Source: an uncultured Acetatifactor sp.
GTDB lineage: Bacteria; Bacillota; Clostridia; Lachnospirales; Lachnospiraceae
Direction of reading: 5' to 3'
DNA length: 64,000 nt
Assembly: GCA_947625475.1 (NCBI GenBank)
Contig: CANQOL010000005.1
Coordinates: 48,254-112,253, forward strand
Shown: positions 51,490 through 61,286 of the stretch, piece by piece
Layout of the letters: each line of letters starts with the position of its first letter
Numbering within the stretch: position 1 is the stretch's first letter
Position numbers and translations under genes: made by a program
Notes under the pieces: model-generated
Told to the model about the DNA's origin: nothing
The model's input: the letters and a program-made list of their open reading frames with translations, nothing else
Databases searched by the model: none

Positions 51490-52509
51490 ATGACACAGAA
51501 CGAAGCAAGAGAAGTATCCAACCGGGAGGTGAAATCCAGCGCTTTCACCGCCTACTTCAGCGAACCGAAAAATGCAGCCCAGCTGTATTCCGCGCTGGCC
51601 GGGGTGGAAACCGCCCCGGAGGACATCGTGATCCGCACCCTGGAGGGGGTGCTGTTCCTGGCCAGGAAAAACGATCTGGCTTTTACAGTGAAAAACAAGG
51701 CCCTGGTCATCGCCGAACACCAATCGACTGTGAGCGAAAACATGCCCCTGCGGAGCGTGATCTACTATGGCCGGACCGTGGAAAAGCTTCTGGATTTCCG
51801 GGCGCTCTACCACCAGAAGAGGATCCCGCTCCCAACTCCGGAGTTTTACATGTTCTACAACGGAGGAACCGCCCAGCCCCTGGAAAAAGTTCTGAAACTA
51901 TCGGAAGCATATGTTGAAAAAACGGAGCATCCTATGTTAGAATGTGTGGTGAAAATGATCAACATCAACCTTCCGGCAGGGCATGAGATCCTGGATGAGT
52001 GCCGGCCCTTATACGAGTACGCCTGGTTCATCCAGCGGGTGAGGGAGTATCAGGAACGGAAGCTGGGGCGCGACGAGTCGATCCGGGAAGCGATCCTGGA
52101 CTGCCAGAGGGAGGGAATCTTTGCGGAGTTTGTGCGTGAGCACGGAACGGAGGCGGTGAATATGCTGTTTACGCAGTTCAACATGGATGACGCCCTGGAT
52201 GTGAGATACGAGGAGGGCGTGGAGGACGGATATGAAAGAGGCGTGGCCGCCGGAAGGGCCGAAGGAATCGCCGCCGGAAGGGCCGAAGGAAAAACCGAGG
52301 GCATAGCCGAGGGAGATTCGCGGCGGCTGATCCGTCTGGTCTGCGCGAAGCTGCGAAGAGGGGACACACCGGATAAAATTGCAGAGGACCTGCTGGAGGA
52401 TCCAAAACAGATCGAGCGGATCTGTTCCGCTGCCGAAGCCTGCGCTTTTGATGAGAATGCTGTCTATGAAAGTCTCCAGGCGGAGGAAAAGCAGGCGGCG
52501 GCAAAGTGA
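51490..52509 (+). CDS. Rpn/PD-(D/E)XK nuclease-family transposase-like protein
   Basis: This 339-aa protein has the Lachnospiraceae Rpn-like pattern. An N-terminal nuclease-like domain (about residues 30-105) contains VLFLARKNDLAF and NKALVIAEHQSTVSENMPLRSVIYYGRTV, with the E-x-Q core. A helical middle follows (YEYAWFIQRVREY), then an Ala/Gly/Glu/Arg repeat of AAGRAEGI units and a C-terminal helix. The family promotes recombination. GGAGGATT precedes the ATG. It differs from the Rpn member at 8210. No inverted repeats or duplicated target were seen. It sits directly outside the terminator of the secretion locus. Confidence 0.75.
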   Translation: MTQNEAREVSNREVKSSAFTAYFSEPKNAAQLYSALAGVETAPEDIVIRTLEGVLFLARKNDLAFTVKNKALVIAEHQSTVSENMPLRSVIYYGRTVEKLLDFRALYHQKRIPLPTPEFYMFYNGGTAQPLEKVLKLSEAYVEKTEHPMLECVVKMININLPAGHEILDECRPLYEYAWFIQRVREYQERKLGRDESIREAILDCQREGIFAEFVREHGTEAVNMLFTQFNMDDALDVRYEEGVEDGYERGVAAGRAEGIAAGRAEGKTEGIAEGDSRRLIRLVCAKLRRGDTPDKIAEDLLEDPKQIERICSAAEACAFDENAVYESLQAEEKQAAAK

Positions 52510-52551
52510 AGGGACAGAAAGGAAAACAAGCCAAATATGGCGGGAGGAAGC

Positions 52552-53307
52552 ATGAAGCTGATATCGTGGAATGTAAACGGGCTGAGGGCCTGCAGGGAGA
52601 AGGGGTTCCTGGACTTTTTCCGGGAGGCGGACGCGGATATTTTCTGCCTGCAGGAGACCAAGCTCCAGGAGGGGCAGATTGAGCTGGATCTGCCGGGGTA
52701 TTTTCAGTATTGGAATTACGCGGAGAAAAAGGGCTATTCCGGCACCGCCCTGTTCACCAGACGAAAGCCGCTGGAGGTGTCCTGCGGCATCGGCGTGGAG
52801 GAACACGATCATGAGGGCCGGGTGATCACCGCCGCCTTCCCGGAGTACTATGTGGTGACCGTCTACACCCCCAACGCCCAGCGGGAGTTGACCCGGCTGG
52901 ACTACCGGATGAGGTGGGAGGATGCCTTCCTCGCCTACCTGAAAAAGCTGGAGGAGACAAAACCCGTGATCTTCTGCGGGGATCTGAATGTGGCCCACAG
53001 GGAGATCGATCTGAAAAACCCCAGGAGCAACCGGGGGAACGCGGGCTTTACCGACCAGGAGAGAGCCTGCTTTACCCGCCTTTTGGAAAACGGTTTTGTG
53101 GACACCTACCGGTATTTTTACCCGGACCGGGAGGGAGCCTACTCCTGGTGGTCCTATATGGGACAGGCCAGGGCCAAGAACATTGGGTGGCGCATTGACT
53201 ATTTTGTGGTCTCCGGCGCCCTGAAGGAAAGGCTCCTGGGAGCGGACATCCACAGTCAGGTCCAGGGCTCGGATCATTGCCCGGTGGAGCTTGTCCTGAA
53301 GGAGTAG
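52552..53307 (+). CDS. exoA: Exodeoxyribonuclease III / AP endonuclease
   Basis: This 251-aa protein is an ExoIII-family enzyme that cuts DNA at abasic sites and has 3'-phosphodiesterase/exonuclease activity. Motifs in order are SWNVNGLRA, FCLQETKLQ (metal-binding Glu), YTPNAQ, FCGDLNVAHREIDL (Asp/Asn), the Trp/Asp region GWRIDYF and GSDHCPV (catalytic His). ATG 52552 follows GGAGGAAGC; an ATG 15 bases upstream has no site. Length is typical. It is followed by a DNA glycosylase and AddAB, making a base-excision and recombination-repair cluster. Confidence 0.93.
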   Translation: MKLISWNVNGLRACREKGFLDFFREADADIFCLQETKLQEGQIELDLPGYFQYWNYAEKKGYSGTALFTRRKPLEVSCGIGVEEHDHEGRVITAAFPEYYVVTVYTPNAQRELTRLDYRMRWEDAFLAYLKKLEETKPVIFCGDLNVAHREIDLKNPRSNRGNAGFTDQERACFTRLLENGFVDTYRYFYPDREGAYSWWSYMGQARAKNIGWRIDYFVVSGALKERLLGADIHSQVQGSDHCPVELVLKE

Positions 53308-53315
53308 GAGAGCGG

Positions 53316-54035
53316 ATGGAGAGGAAGATCTGGACCGAAAAGGTGGAGCAGTGCGTGAGGCTCGGCAGTCCGGACAGGCGGCTGCCCAGGGAATTTTTCC
53401 TCAGGGACGGCATCACGGTGGCGCGGGAGCTTTTGGGCAAGATCCTGGTCCATGAGACCCGTCTGGGCACTGTCCGGGGCGTCATCACGGAGACGGAGAG
53501 CTACATGGGGTGGGAGGACAAAGGTTCCCACACCTACGGGGGGCGCAGGACGGCCAGAACCGAACCCATGTACCACATCGGGGGGACATCCTATGTGTAT
53601 TTTACCTACGGCATGTACCACTGTATGAATATTACAGCCGGGGAGGCGGAGGTCTCCCAGGCGGCGCTGCTGCGGGGCGTGGAGCCTCTGGATGAGATCT
53701 CCCGCCGGCGGATGCTGTCCCTGCGCCTGGAGAGCGCCCTGGCCCGCAGAAGGAGGGCTGCGGGGGAGGATGCGGCCGGGGAAGCTGCGAAGGCGGCCCG
53801 GAGCAGGGAAAAGCTGCGGCGGGGGCTGGAGGATCATCTGGCGGACGGCCCGGGAAGGCTTTGCATTGCCATGGAGATCGGGAAGGCCCAGAACGATGTG
53901 GATATGGTGGAGAGCGGCTCCTTCTTTGTGACGGAGGGACTTGTCATCGGCCCGGGGGAAATCCGGGCGGGCAAACGGATCGGTATCGGCTATGCCCAGG
54001 AGGCCGCGGACTATCTTTGGAGATTTTACCTATGA
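53316..54035 (+). CDS. mpg: 3-methyladenine DNA glycosylase (AAG/MPG family)
   Basis: This 239-aa protein removes alkylated purines. Visible signatures are ARELLGKILVHET, ITETESYMGWEDKGSHTYGG (active-site Glu and Tyr), YHIGGTSYVYFTYGMYHCMN and a C-terminal IGIGYAQEAADYLWRF. An Ala/Arg/Glu-rich insert of about 35 residues near 145-180 makes it longer than the usual about 200 aa and is probably a flexible surface loop. ATG 53316 lies 8 bp after the exoA stop with TAGGAG upstream. The stop overlaps the addB start. It makes abasic sites that ExoA can process. Confidence 0.92.
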   Translation: MERKIWTEKVEQCVRLGSPDRRLPREFFLRDGITVARELLGKILVHETRLGTVRGVITETESYMGWEDKGSHTYGGRRTARTEPMYHIGGTSYVYFTYGMYHCMNITAGEAEVSQAALLRGVEPLDEISRRRMLSLRLESALARRRRAAGEDAAGEAAKAARSREKLRRGLEDHLADGPGRLCIAMEIGKAQNDVDMVESGSFFVTEGLVIGPGEIRAGKRIGIGYAQEAADYLWRFYL

Positions 54036-57000
54036 GCCTACGGTTTTATTTCGGCCCCTCGGGCGTCGGCAAAAGCTGCCGTTTGTATCGGGAGATCATC
54101 GAGCGCTCCCAGAGGGAGCCCCGGAAAAATTTTCTCATTGTGGTGCCGGATCAGTTCACCATGCAGACACAGAAGGATATTGTGAGCCTTCATGAGCGGG
54201 AGGGGATCCTGAACATAGATGTGCTCAGCTTCGGCAGGCTCTCCCACCGGATTCTGGAGGAGGTGGGGGGAGAAAATGTGCCGGTGCTGGACGACACGGG
54301 GAAATCCCTGGTGCTCCAGAGGGTGGCCGCCGGGCTCCGGGACCGGCTCCCCGTGCTGGGGGGACAGCTCCAGAGGCAGGGCTATATCCATGAGGTAAAA
54401 AGCGCCCTCTCCGAGTTTATGCAGTACGGCATCAGCCCCCAGGGGGTGGAGCAGCTGGCGGAGTTCTCCGGAAAGCGGGGAGCCCTCCAGGGAAAGCTGC
54501 GGGACTTGGAGCTTTTGTATCAGAGCTTCCTGGACTATATCCGGGGGCATTTTATCACGGCGGAGGAGACCCTGGACCGTCTGTGCCGGGTGCTGCACCG
54601 CTCCCGCCTGGTGCCGGGAAGCGTGGTGGCCTTCGACGGCTTTACGGGCTTTACCCCCATCCAGAACCGGCTGATCCAGCGGCTCATGTCCCTGGCCCAG
54701 GAGGTGATTGTCACCGTGACTCTGGGGGAGGGGGAGGATCCCTATCATCTGGACGGAGAGCAGAAGCTTTTTCACCTGAGCAAAAAGACGGTGCACGATC
54801 TGGAGAAGCTGGCGGATGAGGCGGCGGTGCCCCGGGGGCAGGATGTGTTTGTGGGCGGGGAGGTCTCGCCCCGCTTTCAGGACAGTCCCGCCCTGCAGAG
54901 CCTGGAGAGGAACCTGTTCCGGCTGGAGGGGAAGCCCTTTCCCGGCAGGCCGGAGAATATCCGGATCCTGGAGGAGGCCAATCCCCGCATGGAGGCCCAC
55001 AGGGCCGGGCTGGAGATTTTGAGGCTGGTCCGGGAGGCGGGGCTGGCGTACCGGGACGTGGCGGTGATCACCGGCGACCTGGAGGTGTACGCCCCCTACG
55101 TGGAATCGGAGTTTGCGGATATGGAGATCCCCTGTTTTGTGGACCGGACCCGGGGCATCTCCTTAAATCCCATGATCGAATATATCAAGAGCGCCCTGCA
55201 GCTGTTTTTAAAGGATTTCTCCTATGAGGCGGTGTTCCATTATCTGCGCAGCGGCATGGCGGAGCTGACCTATCTGGAGACGGACCTGCTGGAAAATTAT
55301 GTGCGGGAGACGGGGCTCCGGGGCCGGCGCAGATGGCGGCAGGTCTTTTCCCGTAAGACAAAGGACATGGGGGAGGACGAGGAAAAGCTGGCCCGGATGA
55401 ATGAGCTGCGGGAGCGGATCCTGTCCCAGATCGCCCCTCTGGAGGGGGAGAGCCGGGCGCCCGCCGCCCTGTATGTGGACGGGCTTTACGAATTTTTGGT
55501 CAGGAACCGGGTGCAGGAGAAGCTGGCGGGCCGGGAGCGGGAGTTTACCGCCGCAGGGCAGCTCTCCCGGGCCAGGGAGTACGCCCAGATTTACCGTCTG
55601 GTGATGGAGCTTTTGAACCAGATCTACGAGCTGCTGGGGCAGGAGGAAATCAGCCGCCAGGAGTTTTACGATATCCTGGAGGCGGGCTTCGGGGAAATCC
55701 AGGTGGGCACCATCCCCCAGAACGTGGACCGGGTCCTGGTGGGGGATATGGAGAGAACCCGCCTAAAGCCCGTGAAGGCCCTGCTCTTTCTGGGGGTCAA
55801 CGACGGCAGCATCCCCAAGGGGGTCTCCCGGGGCGGGCTGATCTCGGACATGGACAGGGAGTTTTTGCGCCAGTCGGGACTGGAGCTGGCCCCCTCTCCC
55901 CGCCAGCAGATGTATATCCAGAGGCTGTATCTGTATCTGAACCTGACCAAGCCCTCCCGGTATCTGATCCTGTCCTACGCCCGGGCAGGCCGGGACGGAA
56001 GGAGCCTGCGGCCCGCCTATCTGACGGATACGCTGCGGGGGATTTTCCCGGAGCTTACGGTGGAGCGCCCGGGAGGGGAGAGTGTCCTGGAGAGCGTGGT
56101 GACCCCCAGGGAGGGGCTTGGCTATCTGGCCAGAGGGCTGCGGGAGTACGCGGCCGGCAGCCGGGAGGGAGGCCTGGAGGATTTCTTCACTTTGTACGCC
56201 GCCTATGCCCGGCGCCCCGGCCAGGAGGAACAGGTAAGGCTCCTGGAGGAGGCCGCCTTCTGCCGACTGCGGGACAAGGGCCTTTCCCGCAGGGCTGCCC
56301 GGGCCCTCTACGGCAGGAATCTGGAGAACAGCGTCAGCCGTCTGGAAACCTACGCCTCCTGCGCCTGCCGCCATTTCCTCCAGTACGGCCTCTCCCTGCG
56401 GGAGCGCCAGGAGTTTGGGTTTGAGCCGGTGGATATGGGCAATATTTTCCACGGGGTGCTGGACGAGTTTGCCCGGGAGCTGGAGAGCAGCCCCTACACC
56501 TGGTTTGATTTTCCCGGTGAATTTGGGGAGGCTGCGGTGGGGCGGGCCCTGGAGCGCTGCGCCGCCCAGTACGGGTCCAGCGTGCTCTACAGCAGCGCCC
56601 GGCGGGAGTACGGCCTGGTGCGCATGAAGCGGATCCTGGTGCGCACCGTAGACACGCTCCAGAGCCAGCTGAAGGAGGGCGCCTTTGTGCCCAGCGCCCA
56701 TGAGCTGTCCTTTAACAGCGCGGGGGATCTGGCGTCGGTGCAGATGGATCTGACCGGGGAGGAGAGGATGCGCCTCCAGGGGAGGATCGACCGGATTGAC
56801 ACGGCCCAGGAGGGGGACCGGATTTACGTAAAGGTCATCGACTACAAGTCGGGCAGCCAGCAGTTTGACTTGACGGACCTGTACTACGGCCTGCAGCTCC
56901 AGCTGGCGGTGTATATGAACGCGGCCCTGGAGCGGGAGGCCGCCCGGCATCCGGACAAGGAGGTGATCCCGGCGGCCATGCTCTATTACCATGTGGAGGA

Positions 57001-57580
57001 TCCCGCCGTGGAGGTGGACCGGGAGCCTGACCCTGAGGAGCTTCGGGAAAAACTGCTCAGGCAGCTGCGCATGAACGGCCTGGTAAACCGGGAGGATGAG
57101 GTGATCTCCCTGCTGGACGCCCGGATGGGGGAGAGCTCCGCCGTGATTCCCGTGGGGCGCAAAAAGGACGGCAGCCTGTCAGCCCGCTCCAGTGCCCTGA
57201 GCGGCCGGGAGCTGGGCCTGATCTCCCGCTACGTGAGCCGCAAGGTGCGGGAGCTGGGCCGGGAGATCCTGGAGGGCCACACGGAGCACAATCCCTACGA
57301 GATGGGGAACCGGCAGGCGTGCACCTACTGCCCCTATAAGCAGGTGTGCGGCTTTGACCCCCAGATTCCCGGCTGCAGCAGGAGACGGTTAGAAGAGCTT
57401 AGCCGGAAGGATGTGCTGGAGAGGATGGAGCGGGGAGAGAACCGGGCCGGGGAAGAAGAAGGGGCTGTGGGAGAGGAACGCGCCGGGGGAGAAGAAGGGG
57501 CTGTGGGAGAGGAACGCGCCGGGGAGGAAGAACGGACTGTGGGAGAGGGCCGCGCCGAGGGAGAGAAGACATGTCAGTGA
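54032..57580 (+). CDS. addB: AddB subunit of the AddAB helicase-nuclease
   Basis: This 1182-aa protein has an N-terminal Walker A (FGPSGVGKSCRLYRE, about residues 6-20), an inactive helicase-like middle, and a C-terminal RecB-type nuclease domain (VIDYKSGSQQFDL). The iron-sulphur Cys set is Cys777 (in CACRHF) and Cys1097, Cys1100 and Cys1106 (in CTYCPYKQVCGF). These spacings equal those I recall for Bacillus subtilis AddB. With AddA it processes double-strand breaks. ATG 54032 overlaps the mpg stop. The extreme C-terminus has an extra Glu/Gly/Arg repeat tail (GAVGEERAG) coded by about three 36-bp repeats, not part of the conserved family. Confidence 0.95.
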   Translation: MSLRFYFGPSGVGKSCRLYREIIERSQREPRKNFLIVVPDQFTMQTQKDIVSLHEREGILNIDVLSFGRLSHRILEEVGGENVPVLDDTGKSLVLQRVAAGLRDRLPVLGGQLQRQGYIHEVKSALSEFMQYGISPQGVEQLAEFSGKRGALQGKLRDLELLYQSFLDYIRGHFITAEETLDRLCRVLHRSRLVPGSVVAFDGFTGFTPIQNRLIQRLMSLAQEVIVTVTLGEGEDPYHLDGEQKLFHLSKKTVHDLEKLADEAAVPRGQDVFVGGEVSPRFQDSPALQSLERNLFRLEGKPFPGRPENIRILEEANPRMEAHRAGLEILRLVREAGLAYRDVAVITGDLEVYAPYVESEFADMEIPCFVDRTRGISLNPMIEYIKSALQLFLKDFSYEAVFHYLRSGMAELTYLETDLLENYVRETGLRGRRRWRQVFSRKTKDMGEDEEKLARMNELRERILSQIAPLEGESRAPAALYVDGLYEFLVRNRVQEKLAGREREFTAAGQLSRAREYAQIYRLVMELLNQIYELLGQEEISRQEFYDILEAGFGEIQVGTIPQNVDRVLVGDMERTRLKPVKALLFLGVNDGSIPKGVSRGGLISDMDREFLRQSGLELAPSPRQQMYIQRLYLYLNLTKPSRYLILSYARAGRDGRSLRPAYLTDTLRGIFPELTVERPGGESVLESVVTPREGLGYLARGLREYAAGSREGGLEDFFTLYAAYARRPGQEEQVRLLEEAAFCRLRDKGLSRRAARALYGRNLENSVSRLETYASCACRHFLQYGLSLRERQEFGFEPVDMGNIFHGVLDEFARELESSPYTWFDFPGEFGEAAVGRALERCAAQYGSSVLYSSARREYGLVRMKRILVRTVDTLQSQLKEGAFVPSAHELSFNSAGDLASVQMDLTGEERMRLQGRIDRIDTAQEGDRIYVKVIDYKSGSQQFDLTDLYYGLQLQLAVYMNAALEREAARHPDKEVIPAAMLYYHVEDPAVEVDREPDPEELREKLLRQLRMNGLVNREDEVISLLDARMGESSAVIPVGRKKDGSLSARSSALSGRELGLISRYVSRKVRELGREILEGHTEHNPYEMGNRQACTYCPYKQVCGFDPQIPGCSRRRLEELSRKDVLERMERGENRAGEEEGAVGEERAGGEEGAVGEERAGEEERTVGEGRAEGEKTCQ
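57437..57560. repeat. 36-bp tandem repeats in the 3' end of addB
   Basis: About three copies of a unit built on GAACGCGCCGGGGGAGAAG and GGGCTGTGGGAGAG encode the acidic Gly/Glu tail of AddB just before addA. The unit length keeps the frame. Confidence 0.8.
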
Positions 57581-60500
57581 GTTTTACGGAGGGGCAGCAA
57601 AGGGCCATCGATGTGAGGGATAAAAATATTCTGGTGTCTGCGGCGGCCGGGAGCGGCAAGACGGCGGTGCTGGTGGAGCGGATTGTGCGCATGGTCTGCG
57701 ACGAGAAGCACCCGGTGGACATCGACAGGCTGCTGGTGGTGACCTTCACAGGGGCCGCGGCGGCCCAGATGCGGGAGCGCATCAGCCAGGGGATTGCCCA
57801 GCGCCTGCGGGAGAATCCGGGCAGCGAGTACCTGGAGCGCCAGGCGGCCCTGCTTCACAACGCCCAGATCACCACCATCGACAGCTTCTGCCTGTACCTG
57901 ATCCGGAATCATTTTCAGGAGATCGGGCTGGATCCCGCCTTCCGGATCGCGGATGAGGGGGAGAAAAAGCTCCTGTGCCAGGAGGTGATGGAGGAGCTTC
58001 TGGAGGACCGCTTCGCGGAGGGGGATCCGGATTTTACCTACTGTGTGGAATACTTCTGCATGGGGGGACGGGAGAGCGTGCTGGAAAAGCGCATTCTGGA
58101 TCTGTACAGCTACGCGGAGAGCTGCCCCTGGCCCCAGGAGTGGCTGGAGGAGAGGAAAAAGGATTACGACGTGGAGACCCTTTCGGAGCTGGAGAATTCC
58201 CCCTGCGGCGCCTATCTGCAGGAGTATCTGTCCAAAATGGCGGCGGGAGTCCGGCAGATTTTGGAGAAGGCCCTGCGGCTCTGCCAGAAGCCGGCGGGCC
58301 CCTATGGGTATGCGGAGACGGTGGAGCAGGAGCTGGAGCAGCTGAGGGCCCTGGAGGGGTGCCGTACCCTGGGGGACTGGGAGAGGGAGCTGGCTCTTGC
58401 GTCGGAGGCATTCGGCCGCCTGCCTGCCCAGAGGGACAAGTCCGTCTCTCTCCTTCTGCAGGAGCGGGTCAAGGAGCTGCGCAGCCAGGCCAGGGAGGTA
58501 ATCAGGGAGCTGAGGGAGGGATTTTTCTCCGTGCCCCTGCCCCTGGCCCTGGAGCGGATCAAGGCATGCGCGGGCCCTGTGGGAACCCTTCTGGGGCTTG
58601 CCCTGGAGTTTCGGGAGCGGATCCAGGCCAAAAAACAGGAGCGCAAGCTCATCGACTTTTCCGATATGGAGCACTACGCCCTGGATATTTTGCTGCACCG
58701 GCAGGAGGGCAGGACCGTGCCCAGCCAGGTGGCCCTGGAATACCGGCAGTATTTTCAGGAGATCCTGATCGACGAATACCAGGACAGCAACCTGGTGCAG
58801 GAATATCTGCTGGGGGCTCTCTCCGGGGAGCAGGAGGGGCACTTCAACCGCTTTATGGTGGGGGATGTGAAGCAGTGCATTTACAAATTCCGGCTGGCCA
58901 GGCCGGAGCTGTTTCTGGAAAAATACGAAAGCTACAGATACCGGGGACAGGACTGCGAGAGGATCGATTTAAGCCAGAATTTCCGCAGCCGCCCCCAGGT
59001 GGTGGACGCGGTGAACGGTGTGTTCTCCCGCCTGATGAGCCGGGATGTGGGAGGGATCTGCTACGACGAAGGGGCAGCCCTCTATCCGGGAGCCCAATAT
59101 CCGGAGAACGAGGGCTGCCAGTGCGAGCTTTTGCTCACGGAGAAAACCGGCCCGGAGGATGGCCTGACGGTCCGGCAGCAGGAGGCCGCCGCCCTGGCCG
59201 GGGAAATCAAAAGGCTCCGGGAGAGTCTCCGGGTGACGGACCGTGATACGGGGCAGCTGCGCCCTGTGCGGTATCAGGATATGGTGATTCTGCTGCGCAC
59301 CACCAGCGGCTGGGACGAGGAATTTCGCCAGGTGCTGGAGGGGGAGGGGATTCCGGTGCATGTTACCTCCCGCACCGGGTACTTTGCCGCCACGGAAGTG
59401 CAGGAAATCCTGCAATTTTTGCGCGTTTTGGACAATCCTTTGCAGGATATTCCTCTTTTTGGGGTGATGAAGTCCGTGTTCGGGGGCTTCGACCAGGAAG
59501 AGATCGCCCTGCTGCGCAGCCGGGACCGAGGGGGCTTCCTCTGGGAAAATGTGCTGGAGCAGGCCGCCGGGGATGAGGGGGAGCTGTCCCGGAAGTGCCG
59601 GGAGTTCCGGGAGCGGATCGAGAGGTACAGGGGGTACGCGGTGTATATGCCTGTCAGCGAGCTGCTGCGCACGGCGGCGGGAGATTTCGGATATCTCAAT
59701 TACGTGTCCGCCCTGCCCGGAGGGGAAAAGCGCAGGGCCAATGTGGAGATGCTTTTCGCCAAGGCGGCGGATTTTGAGAAAACCAGTTATTTCGGGCTGT
59801 TCCACTTTGTGCGGTACATAGAGCAGCTGGAAAAATACAAGGTGGATTACGGGGAGGCGGAGCTGGTGGACGAATCCTCAGACGCGGTGCGGATCATGAG
59901 CATCCACAAAAGCAAGGGGCTGGAGTTTGCCGTTACCTTTGTGGCAGGCCTGGCCAAGAGCTTTTCCATGGAGGATGCAAACCAGAGCTTTCTGACGGAT
60001 ACGGATCTGGGGGTGGGCACGGACTTTGCGGATCCGGTAAAGCGGATCCGAAGCAGGACCCTGCGCCGCCAGATCCTGGCCAGAAAGCTGCGGGAGGAAA
60101 GCCTCTCGGAGGAACTGAGGGTTTTGTACGTGGCCATGACCCGGGCCAGGGAGAAGCTGATCCTGTCCGCCTGCATCGGCAAGGCCCAGGAGACCTGGGA
60201 GAAGGCCATGGAGTTCGGGGGGGAGAGCCTGTCCTTTCTGGAGTTCATGGAGGCGGGAAGCCTGCTGGATTTCCTCCTGCCGGTTCTGCCCGGCACCTCC
60301 GTCCAGGTGCGCACCGTCACCCAAAAGGAGCTGCAGGGGCAGGAGGAAAAGGAACAGCTGCGGCAGCTGGGAAGGAGCTTTCTTCTGGAAAACGGGGCCC
60401 GGCTGGCAGACCCCCAGGCCCTCCGGCAGCTGGGGGAGCGGTTTTCCTATCGCTACGCCCATGAAAATCTGAGTAAGCTCTACACCAAAACCACCGTTTC

Positions 60501-61221
60501 CGAGCTGAAAATCGCCGCCATGGAGGAGAAGGATGAGGAAGCGTTCCGCCTCTTTGAGGAGAGGGAGGTGATTCCCTACATCCCCGCCTTCCGCAGGCAG
60601 AAGGAGGAGCCCGGAGGCGCCGCGGTGGGCGACGCCTATCACAAGGTCATGGAGCTGATGGACTTTGCGGGAGTGTTTGGGGACGGCGGCCGGCAGGGGA
60701 AGGACGGATCTGGGGAGACTTCTGGCCGGCAGGGGGAGGACGGATCTGTGGAGACTTCGGGCTGGCTTAGAAAAAATCTGGAAGAGTTTTTGGACAGGGA
60801 GGTCAGGGAGGAACGGTTTTCGGAGGAATACAGGGGCCTGATCCGGCTGCCAAGACTGGAGCGCTTCCTCCAGGATCCCCTGGCCAGCCGCATGTACCGG
60901 GCCCAGAGAGAGGGGAAACTGTACCGGGAGCAGCCCTTCGTGTATGGGATCAGCGCAAGCCGGCTGGGAAAAGAATTCCCCGAGGATGAGAAGGTGCTGA
61001 TCCAGGGCATTATCGATGCCTTTTTTGAGGAAGAGGGCGCTCTGGTGCTGGTGGATTACAAGACGGACCGGGTGAACACGCCTGGGGAGCTGTGGAACCG
61101 GTATGAGACGCAGATGGATTATTACAAAGAAGCCTTAGAGAAGCTCACAGCACTCCCAGTGAAGGAGAGAATCCTCTACTCCTTCAGTCTGGGGCGCTGT
61201 GTAAGAGAGGGCGGTCGTTGA
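57571..61221 (+). CDS. addA: AddA subunit: UvrD-type helicase with nuclease domain
   Basis: This 1216-aa protein has UvrD/Rep helicase motifs: Walker A VSAAAGSGKTAVL (about residues 22-34), LVVTFTGAAAAQMRER (Ia), LIDEYQDSN (II), VGDVKQCIYKFRLARP (III), DLSQNFRSRPQVV (IV), VRIMSIHKSKGLEF (V) and LRVLYVAMTRA (VI). The C-terminal nuclease motif is VLVDYKTDRV (Asp1162-Lys1164). It is the motor and one nuclease of AddAB. The ATG lies within the last codons of addB (10-bp overlap). A small repeat of GRQG(K/E)DGS with (G/V)ETSG near residue 1040 is a lineage-specific insert. Confidence 0.95.
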   Translation: MSVSFTEGQQRAIDVRDKNILVSAAAGSGKTAVLVERIVRMVCDEKHPVDIDRLLVVTFTGAAAAQMRERISQGIAQRLRENPGSEYLERQAALLHNAQITTIDSFCLYLIRNHFQEIGLDPAFRIADEGEKKLLCQEVMEELLEDRFAEGDPDFTYCVEYFCMGGRESVLEKRILDLYSYAESCPWPQEWLEERKKDYDVETLSELENSPCGAYLQEYLSKMAAGVRQILEKALRLCQKPAGPYGYAETVEQELEQLRALEGCRTLGDWERELALASEAFGRLPAQRDKSVSLLLQERVKELRSQAREVIRELREGFFSVPLPLALERIKACAGPVGTLLGLALEFRERIQAKKQERKLIDFSDMEHYALDILLHRQEGRTVPSQVALEYRQYFQEILIDEYQDSNLVQEYLLGALSGEQEGHFNRFMVGDVKQCIYKFRLARPELFLEKYESYRYRGQDCERIDLSQNFRSRPQVVDAVNGVFSRLMSRDVGGICYDEGAALYPGAQYPENEGCQCELLLTEKTGPEDGLTVRQQEAAALAGEIKRLRESLRVTDRDTGQLRPVRYQDMVILLRTTSGWDEEFRQVLEGEGIPVHVTSRTGYFAATEVQEILQFLRVLDNPLQDIPLFGVMKSVFGGFDQEEIALLRSRDRGGFLWENVLEQAAGDEGELSRKCREFRERIERYRGYAVYMPVSELLRTAAGDFGYLNYVSALPGGEKRRANVEMLFAKAADFEKTSYFGLFHFVRYIEQLEKYKVDYGEAELVDESSDAVRIMSIHKSKGLEFAVTFVAGLAKSFSMEDANQSFLTDTDLGVGTDFADPVKRIRSRTLRRQILARKLREESLSEELRVLYVAMTRAREKLILSACIGKAQETWEKAMEFGGESLSFLEFMEAGSLLDFLLPVLPGTSVQVRTVTQKELQGQEEKEQLRQLGRSFLLENGARLADPQALRQLGERFSYRYAHENLSKLYTKTTVSELKIAAMEEKDEEAFRLFEEREVIPYIPAFRRQKEEPGGAAVGDAYHKVMELMDFAGVFGDGGRQGKDGSGETSGRQGEDGSVETSGWLRKNLEEFLDREVREERFSEEYRGLIRLPRLERFLQDPLASRMYRAQREGKLYREQPFVYGISASRLGKEFPEDEKVLIQGIIDAFFEEEGALVLVDYKTDRVNTPGELWNRYETQMDYYKEALEKLTALPVKERILYSFSLGRCVREGGR

Positions 61222-61286
61222 CCTTGGCCAGTGCCCTTGGTCACTGCCCTTGGTCAATGCCCGTGGTCACTGACCTTGGTCATTGA
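61222..61286. repeat. Five tandem 13-bp repeats between addA and thiT
   Basis: The unit CCTTGGTCACTGC is repeated five times in register (starts at 61222, 61235, 61248, 61261 and 61274) with 1-4 substitutions. It covers the whole gap between convergent genes and the thiT stop codon. No terminator was seen here. Confidence 0.85.

Noticed and set aside
61222..61286. 13-bp repeats as an attachment site or origin iterons
   Set aside because: There is no neighbouring integrase or replication protein, and the repeats run into a coding end. They are better treated as a simple minisatellite.
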